Source: a virus
Reading direction: 5' to 3' (one strand)
Virus record (IMG/VR): IMGVR_UViG_3300044993_000616
Location: 1-35,672 of that record
DNA length: 35,672 nt
Shown here: positions 14,478 to 21,222 of the stretch, piece by piece
Layout: every line of letters starts with the position of its first letter
How positions within the stretch are numbered: position 1 is the stretch's first letter
The notes under the pieces: generated by a model
The model's input: only the letters and a program-made list of their open reading frames with translations
Databases searched by the model: none
What the model was told of the DNA's origin: nothing
Position numbers and translations under genes: made by a program

Positions 14478-15533
14478 TCACATTTGCTGTTGGATAAGCT
14501 GGTAGGCCTTGGTCTGCTGTAGAGCTTGAAGCTTTATCTTATCAGCGGTCACGAAGCCCTTGGGAAGAAGCTGTCGAGAGAGCAGCTCAGCCACCGCCGC
14601 TCCAGTCCCGGCAGTCGTCAGCTCGAGGGCGGTCATATTCAACTCTCGGTTTGAATGCACCACCTTGGTAAAAGCCGAGCAGTGCCCATCTGCATCTTGT
14701 GCCAGCGCCGCCATTACCACCAGGTCATCTCTCGTTGTCGGAAAAAGCGACTTTATCTTCTCTACCTTCTGCTCAAAGCTGCTGTTACCTTCAATGAATG
14801 GCTTGATGAAGTCCAGGTGCCCTGGGTAGCGGAGCGTCTTGTATTCAACGCTCGGAATTGAGCTGTAGGCATCAAGGTCCCCAACCCCACCACTTGTAGG
14901 AAATGCCTCGTAGGTAACACCATCGAGAATAAGCTGCTCGCGGTGGTGCCATTGAAGCGGTTGAATCGATTCAATGGAGCCATTCACCTTTCTAAGGGCT
15001 GGACGCAGGTACTCATTCACCAGCCCTTCTGGAGACCACGTAATTGCGTAGTGACCGGGCCCCAGCGACGCCAGCGGCAGGGCCCCAACTCGAAGAGCCA
15101 GGCTGCTTGGCTTAGCTCCATCCCTGAAGAGCGAAAGACCGATGTAGGTAATTAGGCCAGGCGCCAGCCCAGTTTGGGAAACTGCGCTGACGTGCGTCGG
15201 GCTTAGGCCCTTGATTTGGGCGGCGACTGAGACGTCTTCAGTAAAGTCCAAGTAGTTTGCGCCAGCGGAAAAGGCCGCCTGAGCAACTTCTAGGTTAGCT
15301 GAAAACGGGGTGGCGCAGACGACAGTTTCAACGGAATGGCGCCTGAAGGCTGCCAAAAGGTCGTCGCGCCCATTGGCGACAGAGGCGACAGCTCCTGGAA
15401 GCTCCGCCTTCGCCTTCTCAAGGGCCTTCTCTGAGGCATCAACAACGATGACGGGGAGCTGAGATACCTTTGACAGAATCTTCGCGCACGAAAGTCCTAC
15501 TCTACCAGCTCCAACAACAGCGACAGTTTTCAT
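14478..15533 (-). CDS. saccharopine dehydrogenase-like NAD(P)-dependent oxidoreductase
   Basis: A protein of 351 residues. The N-terminal Rossmann fold shows VVGAGRVGLSCAKIL at 5-19, IVVDAS at the end of the second strand, and VVCATPF at the NAD-contacting loop. SQTGLAPGLITYIG, WSPEGLVNEYLRPA and VEYKTLRYPGHLDF are typical of the saccharopine dehydrogenase / lysine 6-dehydrogenase family (members also include carboxynorspermidine synthase). The substrate is therefore probably an amino acid or polyamine adduct, but I cannot choose among them. A metabolic enzyme of this kind is unusual in a phage. Its AGGAG ribosome site is buried in an 11-bp hairpin and a late-type promoter overlaps the hairpin, so it should be made mostly late, which is odd for a metabolic enzyme and leaves open a role in the virion or DNA modification. 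Confidence 0.85.
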   Translation of the reverse strand: MKTVAVVGAGRVGLSCAKILSKVSQLPVIVVDASEKALEKAKAELPGAVASVANGRDDLLAAFRRHSVETVVCATPFSANLEVAQAAFSAGANYLDFTEDVSVAAQIKGLSPTHVSAVSQTGLAPGLITYIGLSLFRDGAKPSSLALRVGALPLASLGPGHYAITWSPEGLVNEYLRPALRKVNGSIESIQPLQWHHREQLILDGVTYEAFPTSGGVGDLDAYSSIPSVEYKTLRYPGHLDFIKPFIEGNSSFEQKVEKIKSLFPTTRDDLVVMAALAQDADGHCSAFTKVVHSNRELNMTALELTTAGTGAAVAELLSRQLLPKGFVTADKIKLQALQQTKAYQLIQQQM

Positions 15534-15536
15534 GGT

Positions 15537-15561
15537 TAGCTCCTATCCTAGATAGGAGCTA
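15537..15561 (-). promoter_or_regulatory. ribosome-site-hiding hairpin before the dehydrogenase gene
   Basis: Perfect 11-bp arms (15537-15547, 15551-15561) with a 3-base loop. On the minus strand the 3' arm contains AGGAG, six bases before the ATG at 15533. A late transcript starting at about 15553 would lose most of the 5' arm. Confidence 0.65.
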
Positions 15562-15567
15562 TTTACC
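15560..15567 (-). promoter_or_regulatory. probable late promoter (one-base variant)
   Basis: GGTAAATA on the minus strand, directly before the hairpin and 27 bases before the dehydrogenase start. It departs from TATAAATA at the first two bases. Confidence 0.5.
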
Positions 15568-15568
15568 T

Positions 15569-15892
15569 TTACCTGGTTGCAAATTCCAGCAGGTTGTCGC
15601 GCCGAATGATGGCGCTGTTGACATCAAGCTCGTAGAGCCTCTGAATATCTTCCCTGGTGACGCGCCTGACAAGGGAGGCGTCAATGTGGCAAATGGCTTT
15701 AGGGCTCTTCACCTTCTTGCCATCTGCCTTGACAACCGTCACGTACCCCATCAAGGGGGTTGTACCGTCTCGGAACTCAATGGACTCCAAGATGTGGAAG
15801 CCAGGAGTACCGCAGACAGTAATCAGGTCACCAACCTGAAGGGTGCTGTCCCAGTAGAGGATAACGCCGCTGCGGCAAACCACTTTTTCCAT
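15569..15892 (-). CDS. 107-aa protein of unknown function
   Basis: Begins MEKVVCRSGVILYWDST; GGAAG precedes the ATG at 15892, which overlaps the stop of the upstream gene (TAATG). The sequence is beta-rich with LQVGDLITVCGTPGFHILESIEF, resembling a small barrel, and ends in a helical part, REDIQRLYELD. No family recognised. Confidence 0.65.
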   Translation of the reverse strand: MEKVVCRSGVILYWDSTLQVGDLITVCGTPGFHILESIEFRDGTTPLMGYVTVVKADGKKVKSPKAICHIDASLVRRVTREDIQRLYELDVNSAIIRRDNLLEFATR

Positions 15893-16128
15893 TAGAACTT
15901 CCAAGTCACTTCGCTGAAGCCGCTTCGCTGGCTCTTCACCCTAAGCTCGGCGATAGCGAGCTCCCTCACCTGTTGGAGAATGGCAACTCGCTCCTCAAAC
16001 GGGTGAGTTGGCAGATCGCTCCTAAAGGAGTCGTCAGCCATGTATTCAACCGCGCCTGGGCTAGCCCCGCGGAGAGAAATCTTTTCAGACTCGGTGAGAC
16101 GATTAAACAGCCACTGAGCCGTATCCAT
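15892..16128 (-). CDS. 78-aa protein of unknown function
   Basis: Begins MDTAQWLFNRLTESEKISL with GGAGG eight bases before the ATG at 16128. Mostly helical and acidic, with HPFEERVAILQQVRELAIAEL. It is the first gene after a TATAAT promoter and its stop overlaps the next start. No family recognised. Confidence 0.65.
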   Translation of the reverse strand: MDTAQWLFNRLTESEKISLRGASPGAVEYMADDSFRSDLPTHPFEERVAILQQVRELAIAELRVKSQRSGFSEVTWKF

Positions 16129-16149
16129 AGGTGTCCTCCAGTTTTGAGT

Positions 16150-16155
16150 ATTATA
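16150..16155 (-). promoter_or_regulatory. promoter -10 box with upstream repeats
   Basis: TATAAT on the minus strand, 22 bases before the ATG at 16128. No good -35 box; instead two GGTTGAG direct repeats lie upstream on either side of a GGCTGC/GCAGCC hairpin. Confidence 0.45.
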
Positions 16156-16201
16156 CAGCACCTACTCAACCTGGTGGCTGCTGGCAGCCGCTCAACCTAG
16201 A

Positions 16202-16378
16202 TTAGCCGTTAGAGCTCTTGCCGCCAGACCTTCTTCTTTCCGGACCACAGTAGATTCCGTCTATAAAGTAGCTTTTGCGCTTTCTATCGTCACGCTTACT
16301 TAGAGCTGAAAAGATCGCCGCCAGCACCACCAGTAGTGGTGCCGCGACAATGATACAGACTAGAAGTGTATGAATCAC
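16202..16378 (-). CDS. 58-aa membrane protein
   Basis: GTG start at 16378 overlapping the stop of the upstream gene (GTGA). Begins MIHTLLVCIIVAAPLLVVLA, a single strong membrane helix, followed by a very basic tail (KRDDRKRKSYFIDGIY, then RRRSGGKSS). N-terminus out and basic tail in the cytoplasm is likely. No family recognised; the tight coupling to the tandem membrane proteins upstream suggests they work together. Confidence 0.6.
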   Translation of the reverse strand: MIHTLLVCIIVAAPLLVVLAAIFSALSKRDDRKRKSYFIDGIYCGPERRRSGGKSSNG

Positions 16379-17070
16379 ATTATTCTCACTGGTGTTTCTA
16401 TCTTCTCAAGCTTCTGCGTTCTTACTACGTCCTTGAAGTAGATCTCGTTAGCCAGGTTTTCCATCACCAGCCTGAGCTGCTGCTGTTTTTCCTTGCTTGG
16501 GGCTTCAGAGAGATAAACTGCAATGTAGCCAGAAAAGTAGCCGTAGTAAGAAGGAATGCTTGCTCTACAGGCATACTTGAAAATAGAGTTTAGTTCTGGG
16601 TAAAGAATAGAAAGATTGGTGTCAGCAAATGGACCACAGACAAACTGCCCATTTATCAGCTTGATGATATTTGCATTGCTGATTTCTGCAAACGAAAAAA
16701 GAGGAGTTCGACTAAACCGGCTCTGCGTGTCAAATGCCACTGACGAAACCAGAGAGGAGTCCGGAGAATAGAAAAACACCGGCCTAATCTCGTTGTAGCG
16801 CACGTTGGAGCTGAATACGCCACCGGCCACAATCTTGCTGTCCGACGACACTATAGCTCGAAGGGCTGCTTCGTGTTTCTCAGATATTTTCCAGGTAACA
16901 ACGTAGCGTGAAATTGTCATTCCCTGAGAAGCGTAAAAGCTGAGCTGTGACAGCTTTTCTCTGTTTTCCCAAAAAGTAAAACCCACTATGCTTAAAAACG
17001 ACATTATTGCAAAAATTGCAATCTTGTCAAGACTCAAAGTCCTAATGAGCTTAATAATTAGCCGCACCAT
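16375..17070 (-). CDS. membrane-anchored protein, paralogue of the next gene
   Basis: A protein of 231 residues. One membrane helix at about 15-33 (KIAIFAIMSFLSIVGFTFW), then a soluble domain. It is a diverged copy of the upstream neighbour (17110-17772): both have a helix ending in W/YENR, then SKIVAGGV / QSIVGGVL, and a C-terminal half with ACRASIPSYYGYFSGYIAVYL / VCRLSVPPFTGDFAGFITIAL and a final helix ending IYFKDV / MYIRDI. The last part (a small strand, G-x-F-x-G-y-I, then a long helix) is reminiscent of GAF- or PAS-like folds, but this is a guess from pattern only. AGGATG precedes the ATG. Function unknown. Confidence 0.7.
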   Translation of the reverse strand: MVRLIIKLIRTLSLDKIAIFAIMSFLSIVGFTFWENREKLSQLSFYASQGMTISRYVVTWKISEKHEAALRAIVSSDSKIVAGGVFSSNVRYNEIRPVFFYSPDSSLVSSVAFDTQSRFSRTPLFSFAEISNANIIKLINGQFVCGPFADTNLSILYPELNSIFKYACRASIPSYYGYFSGYIAVYLSEAPSKEKQQQLRLVMENLANEIYFKDVVRTQKLEKIETPVRIM

Positions 17071-17109
17071 CGTGTATCCATCCTATTTCCATGCAGGGTT
17101 CTATACGCC

Positions 17110-17772
17110 TTATTTTCTATTCTTCTGCTGGATATCTCGGATATACATGTTTATCGATATGCGTGATATTTCTATCTTTAGGGCTTCTTCTTCTGAGGGA
17201 GTTGGTTCCCTAGTAAGGGCGATGGTGATAAAACCTGCAAAATCCCCCGTAAAAGGCGGGACTGAGAGTCGGCACACGACTGGGAGTTCCTTGTGCATGT
17301 TTGGAAAAATAGCGTGAAACACAGTATCCACAGTTCTCGAGCAGACAAATACGTTACCGAATACCTCGAGCATCTGAAAGTTGTTCTTAGCATCGTCGTT
17401 AAAGAATGGTTGAGGAAGCAGAGTAGCTACAGTTCTAGCAATATCGTCTCTCAGCGTAGAATCTCGAACGTACCAAAATTTGGTTACCCGCCTGTTTTTC
17501 TTCAAATCAACTTCTGTCATTAGAACGCCGCCAACAATGCTCTGCTGCGTCAGCTTTTTGAGCTCAGCTTTTGAGGCTTCTGAAAGCTCCCACGGAGCCT
17601 CCATTTTATCAATTGACGGTCGCGATAGAAGCGAATCAATGAAGGCAGTTCTGTTCTCATATAGCACCAGCATCGAAATCATCACCACCATGAAGACGAG
17701 AAAAAGCCCAACCCGCTGCCAGGTGAGCGTGTCAATCATGTCGTTAATGAATGCTACAATGTCTTCTCTCAT
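17110..17772 (-). CDS. membrane-anchored protein, paralogue of the previous gene
   Basis: A protein of 220 residues with a membrane helix at about 20-38 (VGLFLVFMVVMISMLVLY) and a soluble domain clearly related to that of 16375-17070. The pair is a tandem duplication that has diverged far. The N-terminal 20 residues are in the cytoplasm by charge, so the soluble domain is probably periplasmic, which would suit sensing or lysis control; that is inference. The ATG overlaps the stop of the 63-aa gene upstream (ATGA). Confidence 0.7.
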   Translation of the reverse strand: MREDIVAFINDMIDTLTWQRVGLFLVFMVVMISMLVLYENRTAFIDSLLSRPSIDKMEAPWELSEASKAELKKLTQQSIVGGVLMTEVDLKKNRRVTKFWYVRDSTLRDDIARTVATLLPQPFFNDDAKNNFQMLEVFGNVFVCSRTVDTVFHAIFPNMHKELPVVCRLSVPPFTGDFAGFITIALTREPTPSEEEALKIEISRISINMYIRDIQQKNRK

Positions 17773-17960
17773 TTAAGCTTAACACCCGTCACCTTCTGAA
17801 GAAGCTTCCACGCCGCTTCCTGATCTCCGGCTAGCAGCAGCTTCCGCATCTGATTCTTTTCTTCAGCTGAAGCCACCTTGTAGAACTTGAACATTTCCAT
17901 CATTCCAAGATTGCCTTCATATGAAGCTTCAATTAGCGATAAAAAAGTCTTGAACTGCAT
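17769..17960 (-). CDS. 63-aa protein with capsid-targeting-like leader
   Basis: Begins MQFKTFLSLIEASYEGN, close to the T4 capsid-targeting leader (MKTYQEFIAEA). The rest is helical: MFKFYKVASAEEKNQMRKLL, then AAWKLLQKVTGVKLK. A late-type promoter lies only eight bases before the ATG, so the late mRNA may be nearly leaderless. The role is unknown; it may be a small head-packaged protein. Confidence 0.6.
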   Translation of the reverse strand: MQFKTFLSLIEASYEGNLGMMEMFKFYKVASAEEKNQMRKLLLAGDQEAAWKLLQKVTGVKLK

Positions 17961-17967
17961 AGCTGTC

Positions 17968-17975
17968 TATTTAGT
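17968..17975 (-). promoter_or_regulatory. possible late promoter (variant)
   Basis: ACTAAATA on the minus strand, eight bases before the ATG at 17960. Two departures from TATAAATA and the short distance make it uncertain. Confidence 0.35.
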
Positions 17976-18484
17976 TACTTGCTCATCAAATGCAAGTTTT
18001 CACCTATTCTGCGGATGAAGCTGTAGTTGGATATAAAAACCAAAGTGGTGACTAGATAAGACAGCGTCGAGCAGACTGACATCAACAGGGCAATCAGGTA
18101 GTACTCGCCACCTATCACCATCACCATAATGGAGATGGAATTGGTGGCAGCTGCCAGCAGCGTGCTGATTGACATGACAGCGCAAATGAACTTAACTGTT
18201 CGATCCTTGACTATAACCGCCAAGTGGATGAAAAACGCGGAAATGAAGTAGCCGAAGATGGCGCTCAATCCATTAGCAAAGTGCAGAAGGGCGATAATCC
18301 AGTCAAAATCGCCAGAAGGGTAGATTATCCCACTGGGCAGCAGCTTGTAGAAACCTAGAAGGTAGTTACCAGGAAAAAAGAAAATGAAAATGGCTGCCAG
18401 CCATAAAGTAAGCTGTGCAGCCATAAGGCAACCAATGACAGCTTTTAAGAACTTAGAGCTTGATGTGTTTGTGTCATCGCGCAT
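17975..18484 (-). CDS. 169-aa integral membrane protein
   Basis: Four hydrophobic segments at about 14-37, 62-88, 97-122 and 127-150, short loops, and a polar N-terminus (MRDDTNTSSSKFLK). A four-helix inner-membrane protein, possibly a holin-like or superinfection-related protein, but nothing specific is recognisable. The ribosome site is weak. A, T and hydrophobic codons are frequent, as expected for a membrane protein. Confidence 0.65.
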   Translation of the reverse strand: MRDDTNTSSSKFLKAVIGCLMAAQLTLWLAAIFIFFFPGNYLLGFYKLLPSGIIYPSGDFDWIIALLHFANGLSAIFGYFISAFFIHLAVIVKDRTVKFICAVMSISTLLAAATNSISIMVMVIGGEYYLIALLMSVCSTLSYLVTTLVFISNYSFIRRIGENLHLMSK

Positions 18485-18549
18485 ATACAGTCAAAAAGAA
18501 GTGCCTGCCAATTATTTGTGAAATTCATAGCAGCCGAACTATCATAAAT

Positions 18550-18729
18550 TCAAAATATACCAGCTTCACCGACTACACAAGTTTCACGTGTCTGTTTATC
18601 AGAAAGAATCATTTTGATTGAGCCAGCTTTCAATAGAGATTTTTCTGAAAGCTTTGGTTGCCCCTTGTCTCTCGATTCTTGTGAGACTGCGCTTTGAACT
18701 TCTTGTTCCTTTACATCATTCTTTTCCAT
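18550..18729 (-). CDS. 59-aa protein behind the oxygenase/PP-loop gene
   Basis: Begins MEKNDVKEQEVQSAVSQESR. The first 30 residues are polar and probably disordered; the last 30 read SLLKAGSIKMILSDKQTRET, then CVVGEAGIF. AGGAG lies before the ATG at 18729, which overlaps the end of the upstream gene by 14 bases, and a late promoter is 33 bases upstream, so the gene has its own expression signals. A charged leader followed by a small core ending in a hydrophobic tail next to two modifying-enzyme domains could be a modified-peptide precursor; this is only an idea. No family recognised. Confidence 0.6.
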   Translation of the reverse strand: MEKNDVKEQEVQSAVSQESRDKGQPKLSEKSLLKAGSIKMILSDKQTRETCVVGEAGIF

Positions 18730-20197
18730 TGCTTTCTCCTAATGTTGAGTTGTTGGTGAAGTATTTATTGCCAAGATCATATAGTCCTAGCTTCCTAAAG
18801 CCCCAGCGCCTTTCTTCGCACTGCCATAGATTTTGACACTTCTCATCTAGCGTTTTATGCGGGACCTTGCACTTCCTTACCACCTCAAAAAGCTCTTCTA
18901 ATTCAAGTTGCAGCACCGCGTCAATGATATGGTGCTTCTGCAAATTGGAAAATGGGGCAAAAATTCTAGGATCGGTTATAGGAATTCGTCGTGCGATCGT
19001 CCTTGATGGGAGAGCGTTGGGTGGAGGAACTTCATTGACCCCAGCATATGCCCACTTTATTTTCCAAAACCTAAAAAACTGCTTGTACTCTGGGGCATAG
19101 GAATAGAGGTGAAGATATTTCTCGTAGTCCAAGACCTGCTGGAGCCCAGAAGCAAAGCCTACTTTTTGGTCTTCATTTATAGTTTCCATTACCCACCCAA
19201 AAAGCCTGTCGATATGCGGTGATTCTGTCTTTCTTTTGACCCAATTAGTTATTTCTCTAATATTAAGTCCTGTCTCAGGAGCTGGTGGGGCTACAGCGTT
19301 TTTATTTTTCGCATACCAATAAATTATGTTTATTGGCAAAATGTGATATGGGACTTTTTGAGTTTCATTAAGGGCAGCTAAGATATACAGAAGAAGCGTA
19401 GATTCTATGCCTCCGGTCATTCCAAGAATAATAGCGCTACTGGGGTCATTATTTGCAGGAAGTGTGACTGAGAGAACTCTTCTATCATCTTCTGGACCGC
19501 ACTCAAGTTCAAATACGGCGTCCTGAGGGTTTGAATAGAATGCTCTCTCAGCATCAAAGCTCTTTGGATTTTCAATGCGTGTCGAGCGGTCTGTCTCATG
19601 GACGAATATTGTCATGATCCATTTTTCGCCATTCTCGACACCCATACCACAATGATCGGTTTTAACATTGGGCAAGGCATCATCATAATGATAATCAAAC
19701 CTAAGTAGGCTACCAGTTTTCGGTTTAACTGCCTGATTCAACCAAGGAAAAAATGTTTCACCACCCTCAAATTCATCATTCAGATAGATAATAAGCGTGG
19801 AGACACGGTTGCCACCTCTTCTCATGTTTTCTAGCACTTTTGGGTCTGTCTCACTCGAGATATCAAATGTGAAATAATCATGATGAAGATTAAAATAATC
19901 TCCTTGCTTATAGTGCCTAACTTGAGGTCGTTCAAACCTATTCTTGTTTATCCCGGTGACAAGTGAAACCTTTTCACAAACTTCGTCTATGAGCTTGTCT
20001 AAGTCATCTCCTTTGTAGGTAGATACGTGCTGTTTCGAAATGAGATTGTCTCTAATAAGTTTTCCATTTATGTCAATTAAATTAGATGGCATTTCACTCT
20101 GTGAAGTCAATCTAATTACCTCTTGGCAGGTAGAGTGTGGGATAACATCATCCAAAACTTGGACTAGTGGGCACTCGTTAATGATGTGAGTTGGCAT
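18716..20197 (-). CDS. fusion of 2OG-Fe(II) oxygenase (prolyl 4-hydroxylase type) and QueC-like PP-loop domain
   Basis: A protein of 493 residues with two domains. Residues 1-205 form a P4H-type oxygenase: H105-x-D107 in NLHHDYF, STLIIYLNDEFEGGETFFPW, a second His (H182) in TDHCGMGV and K192 in GEKWIMTIFV, so the iron and 2-oxoglutarate ligands are all present. Residues 235-493 resemble PP-loop ATP pyrophosphatases: LGMTGGIESTLLL at 258-270 (the usual SGGxDS, with Glu for Asp) and, near the end, IFAPFSNLQKHHIID, then Cys at 443, 454 and 460 in a CQNLWQCEERRWGF context followed by LGLYD, which recalls the zinc site and R-x-x-GF-x-x-lGl-D end of QueC. One QueC cysteine seems missing. QueC makes preQ0 for tRNA or phage DNA; here the substrate is unknown. 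Late-type promoter upstream. Confidence 0.75.
   Translation of the reverse strand: MPTHIINECPLVQVLDDVIPHSTCQEVIRLTSQSEMPSNLIDINGKLIRDNLISKQHVSTYKGDDLDKLIDEVCEKVSLVTGINKNRFERPQVRHYKQGDYFNLHHDYFTFDISSETDPKVLENMRRGGNRVSTLIIYLNDEFEGGETFFPWLNQAVKPKTGSLLRFDYHYDDALPNVKTDHCGMGVENGEKWIMTIFVHETDRSTRIENPKSFDAERAFYSNPQDAVFELECGPEDDRRVLSVTLPANNDPSSAIILGMTGGIESTLLLYILAALNETQKVPYHILPINIIYWYAKNKNAVAPPAPETGLNIREITNWVKRKTESPHIDRLFGWVMETINEDQKVGFASGLQQVLDYEKYLHLYSYAPEYKQFFRFWKIKWAYAGVNEVPPPNALPSRTIARRIPITDPRIFAPFSNLQKHHIIDAVLQLELEELFEVVRKCKVPHKTLDEKCQNLWQCEERRWGFRKLGLYDLGNKYFTNNSTLGESNGKE
18762..18769 (-). promoter_or_regulatory. T4-type late promoter (AATAAATA)
   Basis: AATAAATA on the minus strand inside the 3' end of the oxygenase gene, 33 bases before the 59-aa gene. 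Confidence 0.55.
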
Positions 20198-20225
20198 ATT
20201 GATCTAAAATGCGCGGCAGATAGCG

Positions 20226-20233
20226 TATTTACT
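20226..20233 (-). promoter_or_regulatory. probable late promoter (AGTAAATA)
   Basis: AGTAAATA on the minus strand, 28 bases before the ATG at 20197. Confidence 0.45.
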
Positions 20234-20252
20234 GCTACCGGAAGGCCAAAAC

Positions 20253-20324
20253 TGGAGCCTCTGGGCGGACTCGAACCGCCGCAACCAACCTTCGGAGGGT
20301 CGGTGCCAGTCCTTTGGCAGAGGC
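20253..20324 (-). tRNA. tRNA-Arg (CCG)
   Basis: Acceptor GCCTCTG/CAGAGGC, anticodon stem CGACC/GGTTG with loop C-T-CCG-A-A, T loop GTTCGAGTC, CCA encoded. The D arm is short. Confidence 0.85.
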
Positions 20325-20340
20325 AGCTCTGAATCATTAT

Positions 20341-20416
20341 TGGTAGGGCCGGTGGGACTCAAACCCACAACCTCGGGGTTAAAAGCCCCTTGCTCTAGCC
20401 GTTGAGCTACGACCCC
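20341..20416 (-). tRNA. tRNA-Lys (TTT)
   Basis: Acceptor GGGGTCG/CGGCCCT, D arm TAGCTCAACGGCTAGAGC, anticodon loop CTTTTAA, T loop GTTTGAGTC, A73 and CCA encoded. Confidence 0.92.
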
Positions 20417-20490
20417 AGGTCGCAGCGTTTATCAGACGCATCAAGCGTCAAAGACACGCGCATGATGCGCTCCTTTCAAGTTGAGGTGGG

Positions 20491-21201
20491 TTAAACTACC
20501 TGCGAAACCACCATCGCGGTAGAGCAGGCTCCATTGAATCTAAAGGCTGAGCACTCATTGACGCTCAGAAAAACGTGAGTGTCGGAATTCACCTGGAGAA
20601 CATAGGTAACTGGTTTATCTGACGCTGGGTTATCAACGAAGGTGATGGAAACTGGAGTGGCAGTAAGAGCCGTAAGCTTCATTCCTACTAAAGCCACCAT
20701 CACGTAGTTGCGCATGATGGGAACTGGCTCGACGTCAGCTGGAGCATCAGGCGGCAGCTCCTCGTAACCACAGACGAAGGGCTCGGTTTCTCGAAAAACC
20801 GTTGCCCAGATGTGGCAGTCCTTTTCTGCTTCTACCCAAAAGGAAGCTGTGCCGGTAATTATGACTTTTCGGTGAGCTGGTAAAACGCCAGCGACAGCTA
20901 AGGTGTAGCCCTTTCCAAGCACCGGCTCTTCTTCAGTCGAGCTGATGTCTTCCATCTCGATGGTGCAGGCGCCAATGATGCCCCACCCAGACCTTGCCTG
21001 TTGATCTACTAGCTTGATCCACTTCTTGCCCTGGAATCGATACATTCCCTTGGAAAACCACGGGAGCTCTCCTGAAACAGGCTCAGGGTAATCTTCAGTA
21101 AGGTGGAAGAGAGACCCGTCCTTTGCAGCTGATGGCAAGGTAGGGCCTACTGGGACAACTAGAACCGACAGCTCGGCAGCGGTTGAGCTATAGCTTTTCA
21201 T
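20491..21201 (-). CDS. 236-aa probable virion protein
   Basis: Begins MKSYSSTAAELSVLVVPVG. The first half has LPSAAKDGSLFHLTEDY and KGMYRFQGKKWIKL, the pattern of phage proteins describing a displayed value (small beta domains of the kind found in neck and tail decoration proteins); the second half is beta-rich with many Val, Thr and Ala. It lies among late genes and tRNAs. No clear promoter is visible before the ATG at 21201, and the ribosome site (TTAGGG) is modest. Exact role unknown. Confidence 0.6.
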   Translation of the reverse strand: MKSYSSTAAELSVLVVPVGPTLPSAAKDGSLFHLTEDYPEPVSGELPWFSKGMYRFQGKKWIKLVDQQARSGWGIIGACTIEMEDISSTEEEPVLGKGYTLAVAGVLPAHRKVIITGTASFWVEAEKDCHIWATVFRETEPFVCGYEELPPDAPADVEPVPIMRNYVMVALVGMKLTALTATPVSITFVDNPASDKPVTYVLQVNSDTHVFLSVNECSAFRFNGACSTAMVVSQVV

Positions 21202-21222
21202 ATGGGTATGCCCTAAGATGTA

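Noticed and set aside
20407-20463. An 18-codon frame with a perfect AAGGAG site, ending inside tRNA-Lys
   Set aside because: The sequence also forms GACGC/GCGTC and GCGCAT/ATGCGC hairpins, so the pattern may be structural; too short to call, though worth keeping in mind as a leader peptide.
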